A stretch of 64,000 nucleotides of DNA from Sulfitobacter faviae (GTDB lineage Bacteria; Pseudomonadota; Alphaproteobacteria; Rhodobacterales; Rhodobacteraceae). The first letter of the stretch is position 1. The number at the start of each line of letters is the position of its first letter. The translations under genes were made by a program, and so were the position numbers. Under the pieces are notes generated by a model. That model had not been told where the DNA came from, did not search any database, and worked only from the letters and a program-made list of their open reading frames with translations. Positions 11,324 to 21,297 of the stretch are shown in pieces. The stretch is from assembly GCF_029870955.1 (NCBI RefSeq), contig NZ_PGFQ01000001.1:1736001-1800000 (forward strand). The letters run 5' to 3'.

Positions 11324-12199
11324 ATGTTCAAAGGCTCTCTGCCTGCCCTCGTCACGCCGTTTCGCAACGGCGCGCTGGATCTGGATACGCTCAAGAAACT
11401 TATCGAATGGCACATCGGCGAAGGGTCGAGCGGGCTTGTCCCCGTCGGCACCACCGGCGAATCCCCAACGCTGAGCCATGCCGAGCATGAGACCGTCGTC
11501 GAAGAGGTGGTCAAAGCCGTCGCGGGCCGCATTCCGGTCATCGCGGGCGCCGGGTCGAACAACACGGTCGAAAGCATCCGCCTTGCCCGTCACGCCGAAA
11601 AGGTCGGCGCGGATGCGCTGCTGGTGGTGACGCCCTATTACAACAAGCCGACGCAGCGCGGGTTGGTGGCGCATTTCACTGCCGTGCATGACTGCTGTGA
11701 GTTGCCGATCATCATCTACAATATCCCCGGCCGTTCGGTGGTGGATATGATGCCCGAAACGATGGGCGAACTGGCCCAACTGCCGCGCATCGTCGGCGTC
11801 AAGGACGCCACCGGCGATCTGGCCCGTGTCTGCGATCAGCGCATCACCTGCGGCCCGGATTTCTGCCAACTCTCCGGCGAAGACGCCACGGCGCATGGGT
11901 TCAACGCCCAAGGCGGCGTTGGCTGTATCTCGGTCACCGCCAATGTCGCGCCGCGCCTTGTGGCGCAGATGCAGGCCGCCTGTCTTGAGGGCGATTATGC
12001 CAAAGCGTTGGAGCTTCAAGACCGTCTGATGCCGCTGCACAAGGCGATCTTTACCGAACCGGGGCTTGTGGGTGTGAAATACGCCATGTCGCGGCTCGAC
12101 CTCTGCTCGGACGAGGTGCGTCTGCCGCTCACGGAACTGACCGACCCGACCAAGGAACTGGTCGATGCGGCCCTGCGCCATGCGGGTTTGATGAACTAA
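11324..12199 (+). CDS. dapA: 4-hydroxy-tetrahydrodipicolinate synthase
   Basis: Condenses pyruvate with aspartate semialdehyde, the first committed step of lysine/diaminopimelate synthesis. 291 residues, standard length. The (beta/alpha)8 family motifs are [17 protein letters not shown] near 43, [10 protein letters not shown] near 105, the tyrosine in IIIYNIPGR, and the Schiff-base lysine in [10 protein letters not shown] near 160. AAGGAG at 11311-11316, 7 nt upstream, fixes the ATG at 11324; a GTG two codons earlier is not preferred. Divergent from the lytic transglycosylase and convergent with soeC. Confidence 0.97.
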   Translation: MFKGSLPALVTPFRNGALDLDTLKKLIEWHIGEGSSGLVPVGTTGESPTLSHAEHETVVEEVVKAVAGRIPVIAGAGSNNTVESIRLARHAEKVGADALLVVTPYYNKPTQRGLVAHFTAVHDCCELPIIIYNIPGRSVVDMMPETMGELAQLPRIVGVKDATGDLARVCDQRITCGPDFCQLSGEDATAHGFNAQGGVGCISVTANVAPRLVAQMQAACLEGDYAKALELQDRLMPLHKAIFTEPGLVGVKYAMSRLDLCSDEVRLPLTELTDPTKELVDAALRHAGLMN

Positions 12200-12227
12200 G
12201 CCTACTGTAAACAGGTTGGTCGATACG

Positions 12228-12254
12228 AAGAGGGGTGGAGACACCCCCTCTTTT
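12228..12254. terminator. terminator between convergent dapA and soeC
   Basis: AAGAGGGGTG, GAGA loop, CACCCCCTCTT with one bulged C, then TTTT on the plus strand; the minus strand ends the hairpin with A residues that read as T residues before it. It sits 28 nt after dapA and ends 5 nt before the soeC stop, so it could serve both genes. Confidence 0.75.
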
Positions 12255-12258
12255 GCGT

Positions 12259-13134
12259 TCAGCGTTTGCCGTAATAGAAGCCGACCACATGTTCGGCTTG
12301 GGCAAAGAACAGCCAGCGCGCGGTCAGCACCCCTGCCGCATGGCTGAGCACCGCAAGACCGGCGGCAAGGTGGTGAAACACGGGCGAGAGCAACAGCAGA
12401 AGCGGCAGCAGCACCATCAGCGCAATCGCGATCACCCGCAGCTTCAGCGCATGTTTGCGCCCGATCTGATAGACGAATTCCCGTAGCAGATAGTTGTTGC
12501 CAGTATGGGGCGGGTCGAAGGCGCGGACGCTGCCCTGCGGCCCCAGCCGCGTCGCCGTCGCGATATCGCTGTTTGAGGCCGCAAGCGCCCGATCCCCGCG
12601 CCACCATGTGGCGATCTGCACCGCCCCGGCCAGCGCCAGCAGGATCATCGCCGCCGTCACCTGCCCCGCCAGCAGGGCACCGCCCGCGATGCTGAGCGAC
12701 AGGAAATTCAGCGGCGTCATCACGCTATGCCAGCGCGGCACGGTTTTCATCTGGGTATAGATCATCGCCGTGGTCAGCACCGTCAGCAGCGACAGCGCCG
12801 CACCGATCACCCCCAAGGGCCAAAGCCGCGTGTCGTAAAACACCAGCCCCGCGCCATAGGCGGCCATGGTCAGCAAGGCCGCGACCGAGGCCCAAGCCTC
12901 CCGGCTGAGCCAAGAGCTGCGCCATTGGGTGAAGGCTTTGAGCGCACGCTCCGGGTGGCCAAGGTGGAAGGTCGAGGCGATGAGCCCGCCCACGGCCAAG
13001 AGATAGGCCAGCGCGAAGAAGACGAAAGCCACCCAGCCGGTCACCGCAGGCAGGCCGATCCCGAGCCACGCAAGCAGGCCAAATCCCATGCCCGACAGGC
13101 TGCTGAACAGAATAACGGAAGGCGCCGGATGCAT
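12259..13134 (-). CDS. soeC: sulfite dehydrogenase membrane anchor, DmsC/SoeC type
   Basis: Integral membrane subunit that would pass electrons from sulfite oxidation to the quinone pool. 291 residues with about eight hydrophobic helices (for example VTGWVAFVFFALAYLLAVGG and LRVIAIALMVLLPLLLLLSP), the DmsC-family layout. The motif STFHLGHPERALKAF near 55-70 is typical of DmsC-like anchors. Its ATG overlaps the soeB stop by one base (TGATG), so translation is coupled. Identification as SoeC instead of a DMSO reductase anchor rests on its place after xsc and ackA. Confidence 0.85.
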   Translation of the reverse strand: MHPAPSVILFSSLSGMGFGLLAWLGIGLPAVTGWVAFVFFALAYLLAVGGLIASTFHLGHPERALKAFTQWRSSWLSREAWASVAALLTMAAYGAGLVFYDTRLWPLGVIGAALSLLTVLTTAMIYTQMKTVPRWHSVMTPLNFLSLSIAGGALLAGQVTAAMILLALAGAVQIATWWRGDRALAASNSDIATATRLGPQGSVRAFDPPHTGNNYLLREFVYQIGRKHALKLRVIAIALMVLLPLLLLLSPVFHHLAAGLAVLSHAAGVLTARWLFFAQAEHVVGFYYGKR

Positions 13135-13892
13135 CAGAGCTTCTCCAAAGTGCGGTCGAGCCAGCCGAGAAAACCCTTCGGCCCTTCGTCCACTGGGGCG
13201 AGGAAGGGGGCCAGCACGTCGATCTCGCCCTCGGGAGGGCCAAGCGTGTCGCGCGGGCGCGGCGGCAGGTATTTGTTGACCGGTTTGGTGCCCTGCTCGG
13301 GCATCAGGTCCACGCCGCCACGCTCGGCCACAAGCTGGCTGACAGCGCTGTCGGGATCGCCCAGATCGCCGAAATGCCGTGCGCCCGCGGGGCAGGTGCG
13401 CACGCAGGCGGGTTGGCGGTCTTCTTCCGGCAGGTTCTCGTTGTAGATACGGTCGACGCAGAGGGTGCATTTCTTCATCACACCGGCCGCCTGATCCATC
13501 TCGCGCGCACCGTAGGGGCAGGCCCAGGCGCAGAGGCCGCAGCCGATGCAATCGCTTTCGTTGACCAGCACAATGCCGTCCTCGACCCGCTTGTAGCTCG
13601 CGCCAGTGGGGCAAACGGTGACGCAGGGCGCGTCCTCGCAATGCAGGCAGGATTTGGGGAAATGGACCAGTTGCGCCGCGCCCGCCTCGGGCTGGACCTC
13701 GTAGCTGTGCACCCGGTTGAGGAAGGTGCCCGACGGGTCGCCGCCATAGGCGTCTTGGTCCGACAGCGGCGCGCCGTAGTTCTCGGTGTTCCATCCTTTG
13801 CAGGAGATCACGCAGGCATGACAGCCGACGCAGGTATCAAGGTCGATCACGAGGCCGAGTTTACGGTCGGTCTGTTGCGGAAGCGTGGTCAT
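13134..13892 (-). CDS. soeB: sulfite dehydrogenase iron-sulfur subunit SoeB
   Basis: Electron-transfer subunit linking the molybdenum subunit to the membrane anchor. 252 residues with four ferredoxin-type cysteine groups: CVGCHACVISC (about 24-34), CLHCEDAPCVTVCP (about 80-93), CIGCGLCAWACP (about 112-123), and KKCTLC with PACVRTCP (about 138-165). This is the NrfC/DmsB arrangement of 4Fe-4S clusters. Start at 13892 gives MTTLPQQTDRKLGLVIDL, the usual beginning; a longer upstream frame is rich in Arg and Pro and not conserved-looking. A 49-nt gap separates it from soeA. Confidence 0.9.
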   Translation of the reverse strand: MTTLPQQTDRKLGLVIDLDTCVGCHACVISCKGWNTENYGAPLSDQDAYGGDPSGTFLNRVHSYEVQPEAGAAQLVHFPKSCLHCEDAPCVTVCPTGASYKRVEDGIVLVNESDCIGCGLCAWACPYGAREMDQAAGVMKKCTLCVDRIYNENLPEEDRQPACVRTCPAGARHFGDLGDPDSAVSQLVAERGGVDLMPEQGTKPVNKYLPPRPRDTLGPPEGEIDVLAPFLAPVDEGPKGFLGWLDRTLEKL

Positions 13893-13941
13893 GTCTGGCG
13901 GTCCTGAAGGGTCGTTCTCACGGCGCGCGGGGCGAAGGGGG

Positions 13942-16754
13942 TCATTTGCCCACCTTCCACGCGATGTCGCGCGGCGCGGGCGGAACAGGCGAGCGTTGCG
14001 GCGGGATCTCCGGTTGTGCCTCGGCAGGGGCCGCGGTCTTTTCAATATGGACCTTGAGGTCGAACCACGCGGCCTGTCCGGTGATCGGGTCGGAGTTCGA
14101 CCAGCGCAGGCCGTCGCCCTTGGGCGGCAGAAGCTCGTGGATCAGGTGGTTCAGCAGGAAGCCCTTCGTCGCCTCCGGCGCGTCGCGGTCCAGCGCCCAT
14201 GCGCCTTTGCGCTTGCCGATGGCGTTCCATGTCCAGACGGTATGCGGGTTCAGCGCGGCCATCTCCATCACCGGCACGGTGATCCCCCCATGCGGGGAGG
14301 TGACGCGCGCCCAATCGCCGTCCTTCAGACCCTTCGCGCGCATGATCGCGCTGGGCAGGTAGAGCGGGTTGTGCCCGTGCAACTGCCGCAGCCAGGCGTT
14401 CTGGCTGCCCCATGAATGGTACATCGCCATGGGGCGTTGGGTGAGGGCGTGAACATCGTAGCCCTGTGTGCCCTCGGGTCGCTTTCGTACCAATGGGGTA
14501 GCGGCGTCATGCACTGCTTGATGCGCTCGCGCAGGTGGTCCGGGGGCTGACGGTCGCCGTGGCCCTCGGCGGCCAGCTGGAAGCGGCGCAACGGCTCCAC
14601 GTAGAGCGAGAAGAGATAGGGTTGCGGTGCGTCGTAAATCCCCATGCCCACGGCCCAGTCCTGATAGGCGGCGTTCCACGGCTTGTAGTACTGCGCCTCG
14701 GCGGGAATGTGGTGGGTCGAGAAGCCGCCGTTCTCGATGTAGCGCGCGATCTGGTCAGGGTTCGGGGCGCCGCGGCCGCTCTGGTTGCCGTCCTCCCCGC
14801 GAAAGCCGGCCAGCGGGCCGATGCCGGGGCGGCGTTCGTGGTTGGTGATGTAATCGGCGTAGTCGCGGTACTTTTGACTACCGTCCTCGGTCACGAAACC
14901 GGGCAGGTCCAGCCGCGCGCCAAGATCGCAGAGCACCGATTGGAAGCCACGCACGTCGCGGTTGGGTTCCACCACAGGCCAGCGGATCGCGTCGGCGGCG
15001 GCGTCGGCCTCGCTGATCGGACGGTCGAGGAGCGAGATGCAATCGTGACGCTCCAGATAAGTCGTGTCGGGTAGGATCAGGTCGGCATAGGCCACCATCT
15101 CAGACGAATAAGCGTCGGAATAGATGATGCGCGGGATCACGTAGTCGCCGTTCTCATCCGTATCGGTCAGCATCTCCATCACCCCGCCGGGGTTCATGGA
15201 GGAGTTCCACGACATATTGGCCATATAAAGAAACAGCGTGTCGATCTTGTAGGGATCGCCCGCATGGGCGTTGGAAATCACCATATGCATCAGCCCATGG
15301 GCCGACATCGGGTTCTCCCATGTGAAGGCCTTGTCGATCCGCGCGGGGCTGCCATCGGGGCACAGTGCCAGATCGTCGGGGCCTTGCACGAAACCCAGAT
15401 GCGGCCCGTCGAGCGGCCCGCCGGGCGTGGCCTTGCAATGGGGTTTGGGATGCGCCGTGGCGGGCTTGGGGTAGGGCGGTTTGAAGCGGAAGCCGCCGGG
15501 CACTTCCACGGTGCCGAGGATGATCTGCAGCACATGCAGCGCGCGGCAGGTCTGGAAGCCGTTGGCATGGGCTGAGATGCCGCGCATGGCGTGGAAGGAC
15601 ACCGGGCGGCCGGTCATCTTCTCGTGACGCTCGCCGCGGAAATCGGTCCAGGGCTGGTCGATCTCGAAGGCCTCGTCGAAGGCCACGCGCGCCAGTTCGG
15701 CGGCGATGGCGCGGATGCGCGGCGCGGGGATGCCGCAGCGCTCGGCCACGGCCTCGGGGTGTAGTCCTCGCCGAGGTATTCTTCGGCCATCCGGTGGAAC
15801 ACCGGGCGGTGGGTGATCCCGCCCGCGCGGTAGGTAGCCGATAGGTCGGGGCGCACGCCGGGCTGGTCGAAGGGGGTGAGCTTGCGGGTCTTGCGGTCGA
15901 TCACGAGCGCTTTGCCGTCCGCGTCGCGCAGTTGCAGGCCAAACTCGGGCGACTTCGGGTCCCCGTTCAGCAGCACCGGCGCGTCGGTGTAGCGCGCGAG
16001 GTAGTCGAGATCGATGCGCCCGGCCTTCATCAGACAGTGGATCAGTGACAGGATGAACAGCCCGTCGGTCCCGGGCGTGATGCCGACCCAATCGTCGGCG
16101 ATGGCGTTGTAGCCGGTGCGGATGGGGTTCACCCGATCACCCGCGCGCCGCGTTTCTTGAGCTTGCCCAGTCCCATCTTGATCGGGTTGCTGTCGTGATC
16201 CTCGGCCACGCCGAACAGCATGAAGAGCTTGGTGTGGTCCCAATCAGGCTGGCCGAACTCCCAAAAGGCGCCGCCCATGGTGTAGATGCCCGCCGTCGCC
16301 ATGTTGACCGAGCAAAAGCCGCCGTGGGCGGCGTAATTCGGCGTGCCGAAGGCCTGCGCCCAGAGGGAGGTGAAGCTTTGCGACTGGTCGCGCCCGGTGA
16401 AGAAGGCGAGTTTCTCTGGCGCCTCGCGGCGCAGCGGCTCCAGCCAGCCGGTGGCGATCTCAAGCGCCTCGGCCCAGCTGATGTCCTCGAATTCGCCCGA
16501 GCCGCGGGGCCCACGCGTTTCATCGGGTTGCGCAGCCGCGCCGGGGAATTGTGCTGCATGATGCCTGCCGAGCCCTTGGCGCAGAGCACGCCGCGGTTCA
16601 CCGGGTGGTCGCGGTTGCCCTCGATATAGGCGACCTTGCCCTTCTTCATATGCACGTTGATGCCGCAGCGGCAGGCACACATGTAACAGGTCGTGCGGCG
16701 GACCTCGTCCGAGACCTTGGGCGACAGATCGAGCGGCGGCTGGGAATGCGTCAT
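13942..16754 (-). CDS. soeA: sulfite dehydrogenase molybdopterin subunit SoeA, four frameshifts
   Basis: Catalytic subunit oxidising sulfite to sulfate in the cytoplasm. About 938 residues after repair. The N terminus has a 4Fe-4S motif (TCYMCACRCGINV then GVLCAKGSAG) and no twin-arginine signal, which fits cytoplasmic SoeA and argues against periplasmic DMSO-reductase types. Molybdopterin-domain landmarks include LAFFTGRDQSQSF and ADLILPDTTYLERHD, with the dinucleotide-binding domain at the C terminus. The frame is lost at four coding-strand runs: plus-strand positions GGGG 16506-16509, CCC 16132-16134, GGGG 15756-15759 and GGG 14476-14478; each needs one more base (for example LGEDYTPEAVAERCG). 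The ATG overlaps the ackA stop (ATGA). With four breaks the gene would be dead if the sequence were right, but the identical error type elsewhere argues for sequencing error. Confidence 0.87.
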
Positions 16755-17845
16755 GAGGGGGCGGGGGCTTTCAGCAGGGCAAGCGCTTGGCGCGCGATAT
16801 GTTTCTCTTCGGCGGCGGGGATGACCCATGAGGGAATATTTCCCGCCCAGCGGAGGTTTGCAAGAACCTTTTCCCTCACCGCGGAATCGTTCTCGCCAAT
16901 CCCGCCGGTGAAGGCGATGCCGTCGATCCCGCCCATGGCGGCGATCATCGACCCGGCCTGACGGGTGATCCAGTAGCAAAAGTGGTTGCGGGCAAAGCGG
17001 GCGCTTTCGCTGTCGCTTTCCGCCAATTGCCGCATGTCGGCGGTCTGGCCCGACAGGCCGAGCAACCCGCTTTCGTGGTGCAGCAATCTCTGCGCGGCTT
17101 CCAGTCCGAGATCGCCCACCAGATGCAGCACCGCGCCCGCGTCGATCTCTCCCGCGCGGGTGCCCATCGTCAGCCCGCCCAAGGGTGAGAATCCCATGGT
17201 GGTGGCGACCGAGCGGCCCTCGCGGATCGCGCAGAGCGACGCGCCATTGCCCAAATGCAGCGCCAGCAGGCGGTCGGGCAGGGGGGCGCCGGTTTGGGCG
17301 GTGAAATTCCGCACGAGGCTCTCGTAGCTGATGCCGTGGAAGCCGTAGCGGCGGAGGGCGGCGGTCTCGGACTTCTCGGGCAGCGCGTAGCGGCGCGCCA
17401 CGTCCGGGTTGGTGCGGTGAAAGCCCGTGTCGAAAGCGGCGAATTGCGGCAGCTCCGGCATTAGTGCGGCAAGGGCGTCGATGGCGCTGAGGTGATGCGG
17501 ATTGTGCAGCGGGGCCAGCGGTTGCGCCGCGGCGATGGCGGCGCGCACGGCGGGGGTGACTTCCGTCGTCTCGGCCAAGTCCGGGCCGCCGTGCACCACG
17601 CGATGCGCGGCGGCGCTGAGGTCGGCGCTCGCGATCCCCGCGTCACGCAGCCCCGCCAGAATGGCGGTGAAGGCGGTGCGGTGATCGGGCAGGGCAAGAG
17701 CCCGTGCCGGAGCCTTCCCCACACGCAGGGCGCCGGACTGGCTGATGCCCTGCGCTTCAATCCGCAGGGTCTCAGACAGCCCGCCGTCAAAGACCGCCGC
17801 CTTGATCGACGACGAGCCTGCATTGACGACGAGCACCAGCGCCAT
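16751..17845 (-). CDS. ackA: acetate kinase in the sulfonate operon
   Basis: Interconverts acetyl phosphate plus ADP and acetate plus ATP. 364 residues, a little shorter than E. coli AckA. Acetokinase signatures are present: VVNAGSSSIKAAVF at 6-19, RYGFHGISYESLV near 165, LALHLGNGASLCAI near 193, GFSPLGGLTMGTRAGEIDAG near 218, and FTGGIGENDS near 313. It begins 3 nt after the xsc stop and its TGA overlaps the soeA ATG, so it is locked into the xsc-soeABC operon. Here it should consume the acetyl phosphate made by Xsc, the role more often played by phosphate acetyltransferase in taurine gene clusters. Propionate kinase activity cannot be excluded. Confidence 0.9.
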   Translation of the reverse strand: MALVLVVNAGSSSIKAAVFDGGLSETLRIEAQGISQSGALRVGKAPARALALPDHRTAFTAILAGLRDAGIASADLSAAAHRVVHGGPDLAETTEVTPAVRAAIAAAQPLAPLHNPHHLSAIDALAALMPELPQFAAFDTGFHRTNPDVARRYALPEKSETAALRRYGFHGISYESLVRNFTAQTGAPLPDRLLALHLGNGASLCAIREGRSVATTMGFSPLGGLTMGTRAGEIDAGAVLHLVGDLGLEAAQRLLHHESGLLGLSGQTADMRQLAESDSESARFARNHFCYWITRQAGSMIAAMGGIDGIAFTGGIGENDSAVREKVLANLRWAGNIPSWVIPAAEEKHIARQALALLKAPAPS

Positions 17846-17848
17846 GGC

Positions 17849-19622
17849 TCAGACCCGTTGCGGGCGCATGTCATCCCGGCTGATCCCGGCGACGGAGACG
17901 GGTTTCTTCATCGCGTCGCGGCGGAAGGGCTCACCCAGTTCCTGGTTGAGCAGCACTTCGATGAAAGTGGTCTTGCCGTCATTCATCTGCGCCTTGATCG
18001 CGCGGTCCAAGGCCTCGGTCAGTTCCTCCATCGACGAGACCTGCACCCCTCGACCCCGCAGGCATTGGCGATCCCGGCGTAACTTACCTCCTGCGCCAGT
18101 TCGGTGCCGACGAAGTTGTCGTCGAACCAGAGCGTGGTGTTCCGCTTCTCCGCGCCCCATTGGTAGTTGCGAAAGATCACCATGGTCACGGCGGGCCAAT
18201 CCTCGCGGTTCACGCTGACCATTTCGTTCATGGAAATGCCGAAGGCGCCGTCCCCGGCAAAACCCACGACGGGCGTATCGGGGCAGGCGATCTTGGCGCC
18301 GCAGATCGCCGGGAAGCCGTAGCCGCAGGGGCCGAAGAGGCCGGGGGCGAGGTATTTGCGGCCCGCTTCGAACGTCGGGTAGGCGTTGCCGATGGCGCAG
18401 TTGTTGCCAATGTCGGAACTGATGATCGCCTCTGTCGGCAGCGCCTTCTGGATCGCGCGCCACGCCATGCGGGGCGACATCTTTTCCGGCTCGCGGCTGC
18501 GGGCGCGCTCGTTCCACGTGGTGCCGGGGTCGTCGTCTTCGTGGTCCATCGAGGTCAGTTCCTGCGCCCATGCCGACTTGGTCTGGGCGATCAGGTTGCG
18601 GCGTTCCTCGCGGCCCGCGTCACCGGCGCTCTCGCTCAGCCGGTCGAGGAGGCTGCGCGCCACCTTGCCCGCGTCGCCGACGATGCCGACGCTCACCGGT
18701 TTGGTCAGGCCGATGCGGTCGGGGTTGATGTCGACCTGAATGATCTTGGCCTCTCGCGGCCAATAGTCGATGCCGTAGCCCGGCAGGGTCGAGAAGGGGT
18801 TGAGCCGCGTGCCAAGCGCCAGCACCACATCGGCTTTGGCGATCAATTCCATCGCCGCCTTGGACCCGTTGTAGCCCAGTGGCCCGACCGATAGCGGATG
18901 CGAACCGGGGAAGGCGTCGTTGTGCTGGTAGCCGCAGCAGACCGGCGCATCCAGCCGCTCGGCCAACTGCCGCGCGTCGTCGATCGCGCCGCCGATCACC
19001 ACGCCCGCGCCGTTGAGGATCACTGGGAACTTGGCGTTCGAAAGCAGTTCCGCCGCCTCGGCAATGGCGGTCTCCCCGCCCGAGGGGCGTTCGAACTCGA
19101 CGATGGCGGGCAACTCGATGTCGATCACCTGCGTCCAGAAATCGCGGGGGATGTTGATCTGGGCGGGGGCAGAGTGGCGCTTGGCTTGCAGGATCACGCG
19201 GTTCAGCGTCTCGGCGATGCGGCTGGGGTCGCGGACCTCCTCCTGATAGGCGACCATGTCGCGGAAGAGCGCCATCTGCTCGACCTCCTGAAAGCCGCCC
19301 TGACCGATGGTCTTGTTCGCCGCCTGGGGGTCACCAGCAAAAGCGGCGTGTGGTTCCAGTAGGCGGTTTTCACCGGCGTCACGAAATTGGTGATGCCCGG
19401 CCCGTTCTGGGCCACCATCATCGACATCCGCCCCGAGGCGCGGGTGTAGCCATCGGCCATCATGCCCGAATTGCACTCATGCGCGCCGTCATAAAAGGTG
19501 ATCCCGGCGGCGGGGAAGAGGTCGGAAATCGGCATCATGGCCGAGCCGATAATGCCAAAGGCCGTGTCGATCCCATGCATCTGAAGGGTTTTGACGAAGG
19601 CTTCTTCGGTGGTCATTTTCAT
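17849..19622 (-). CDS. xsc: sulfoacetaldehyde acetyltransferase, two frameshifts
   Basis: Thiamine-diphosphate enzyme that splits sulfoacetaldehyde with phosphate to give acetyl phosphate and sulfite. About 591 residues after repair. Xsc-specific stretches are MKMTTEEAFVKTLQMHGI at the N terminus, HECNSGMMADGYTRASG near 50, FRNYQWGAEKRNTTLWFDDN near 490, and NQELGEPFRRDAMKKPVSVA at the C terminus. The ThDP motif is VGFAGDGAFGISMNE. Breaks lie at plus-strand GGGGG 19326-19330 (restores LLLVTPQAANKTIGQGGFQE) and CCCC 18046-18049 (restores CGVEGVQVSSMEEL). AAGGATC sits 7 nt before the ATG. Direct repeats for TauR lie 63-95 nt upstream. Confidence 0.93.
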
Positions 19623-19684
19623 CGCGCGATCCTTTGGGCATGGGGCAAAGCTATCGGCAAATTACGGGCAGGTGCAGGCCGAGG

Positions 19685-19717
19685 TTAGGGCCAGAACTGC
19701 GCCAGCCCTAAGGCCAG
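19685..19717 (-). promoter_or_regulatory. candidate TauR operator upstream of xsc (direct repeat)
   Basis: Read on the minus strand: CTGGCCTTAG at 19717-19708 and CTGGCCCTAA at 19694-19685, starts 23 nt apart, with a weaker CTGGCGCAG in phase between them. From memory, the Rhodobacter capsulatus TauR site is a direct repeat of CTGGAC(T/C)TAA; these copies differ by one or two bases. The pair lies 63-95 nt before the xsc ATG and directly after the tauR stop. Confidence 0.7.
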
Positions 19718-19718
19718 A

Positions 19719-21179
19719 TCAGCGCAGGCGGTCAATCTCTTGCGCGATCAGCCCGACGCCCTCTTCGATCCGCGCGGCGGGGATCGAAGAATAGGCCAGC
19801 CGGTAGTAATTCGTGGCCTTCTCGGCCCCGGCGAAAAAGGCATGTCCCGGCTCCAGCAGCACATCCTGCGCGCGCAGGTTCTCGGCCAGTTCCGCCGTGT
19901 CCACGCCCTCCGGCGCGCGCATCCAGAAGGACGATCCGCCATAGGCCCCCGGCCCGACACGCGCAGACCATGGGTCTCTAGCGCCGCGTCCATGACCCGG
20001 CGGCGTTCGTGCAGCGCCAGCCCCATGCGGCGGATCTGGGCGTCGTAATGGCCAAGCGACAAAAAATAGGCGGCGGTGCGCTGGATATGCCCCGGCGGGT
20101 GCCGCAGGACCGAGGCGCGCAGTGCGCGGGCCTCACGGATGAAGGGTTCGGACCCCACCAGATACCCCAGCCGCAGCCCCGGAAAGAGCGATTTGGAAAA
20201 GCTGCCGACATAGATCACCCGCCCCTCGTCATCGAGTGATTTGAGCGCGGGCGAGGCGGGTTTGAGAAAGGACATCTCGAACTCATAGTCATCCTCGACG
20301 ATCAGCGCTTCCAGCGCGCGGGCGCGGGACAAGAGCGCGCGGCGGCGGTCCATCGGCATGGTCGCATTGGTCGGGCATTGGTGGCTTGGGGTTGCGAAAA
20401 TCACATCCGTATCGGGGGGATCGCCTCGGGCGGGAGGCCGTCTTGATCCACCCGCACGGGCGTGATGTGGCAGCGGGATTGGCTGAGAATACCGCTCAGC
20501 GCCGGATAGCACGGGTCTTCGAGCACGGCGCGGCGGCGTTGGGTCAGCAGTACCTGCGCGGTCAGCCAAAGCGCGTTTTGCGCGCCGAGGGTGATGAGAA
20601 TCTGCTCGGGCTGGGCCGAGACGCCGCGCCGGGGCAGGATGTGGCGGGCGATGAACTCGATCAGCTGCGGGTCGTCCTGATCGTAGTAATCAGTCGTCAT
20701 CGAGGTGAAATCGCGCTGGCCGAGGGCTTGCAAGGCGCAAAGCCGCCAGTTGGCGTGATCAAAGAGCGTCGGGTCAGCTTGGCCATAGATGAACGGGTAG
20801 CGGTAGCTGGCCCAATCCTGCGGTTTGGCGGCCAACCCATTGGCGCTGAACCGCTGCCCGATGGCGCGGGTCCAGTCGATGGCGTCCTCCGCCTCGGCCC
20901 GGGGGCGAAAGCGGGCGGGGCGGGCGCGTTGTCCGAGACGAAATAGCCAGACCGCCCGCGCGAGGTAAGGTAATCATTCGCCAAAAGCTCGGTATAGGCG
21001 ATGGTCACGGTGATCCGGCTGACGCCGAGATGCGCGGCGAGCCTGCGGGTCGAAGGCAGCTTCTCCCCCCGCTGGAACCGACCCGAGAGGATGCCTTGGG
21101 CGATCATCTGCTGGATCTGCTGTTGCAGGGTGCCTTGCGCATCGGGGCGCAGGAAAAAGGTTTCGACGGGCAGGGCCAT
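19719..21179 (-). CDS. tauR: TauR, MocR-type GntR/aminotransferase regulator, three frameshifts
   Basis: Taurine-pathway activator of the MocR subfamily: an N-terminal GntR winged helix fused to a PLP-binding aminotransferase-like domain. About 487 residues after repair. The HTH is KLPSTRRLAAHLGVSRITVTIAYTEL at about 40-65, continuing LTSRGRSGYFVSD; the PLP lysine lies in VGSFSKSLFPGLRLGY. Breaks: a lost C near 20910-20935, plus-strand GGGGGG 20414-20419 (restores AIPPDTDVIFATPSHQ), and CCCCC 19946-19950 (restores GRGAYGGSSFWMRAPEG). It is encoded just upstream of xsc on the same strand, and shared repeats lie before both genes. Specificity for taurine is inferred from context; PdxR-like regulators share the fold. 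Confidence 0.83.
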
Positions 21180-21194
21180 GGGGCGAAGGTTAGG

Positions 21195-21226
21195 CTGGCC
21201 TTAGGGGGAGTTCAATCTGGCATTAC
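21195..21226 (+). promoter_or_regulatory. candidate TauR operator upstream of tauR (direct repeat)
   Basis: CTGGCCTTAG at 21195-21204 and CTGGCATTAC at 21217-21226, starts 22 nt apart. The first decamer is identical to the first one upstream of xsc. The pair lies 16-47 nt upstream of the tauR ATG (on the strand opposite to tauR) and 72-103 nt before the nagK-like gene, so autoregulation of tauR is the simplest reading. Confidence 0.65.
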
Positions 21227-21297
21227 GGCTTGCCGAATTTATCCCCGGGGCCGCGCCCGCACTTCCGTTCGCCCGGCCCCTCGCCTAGAATTATTGC

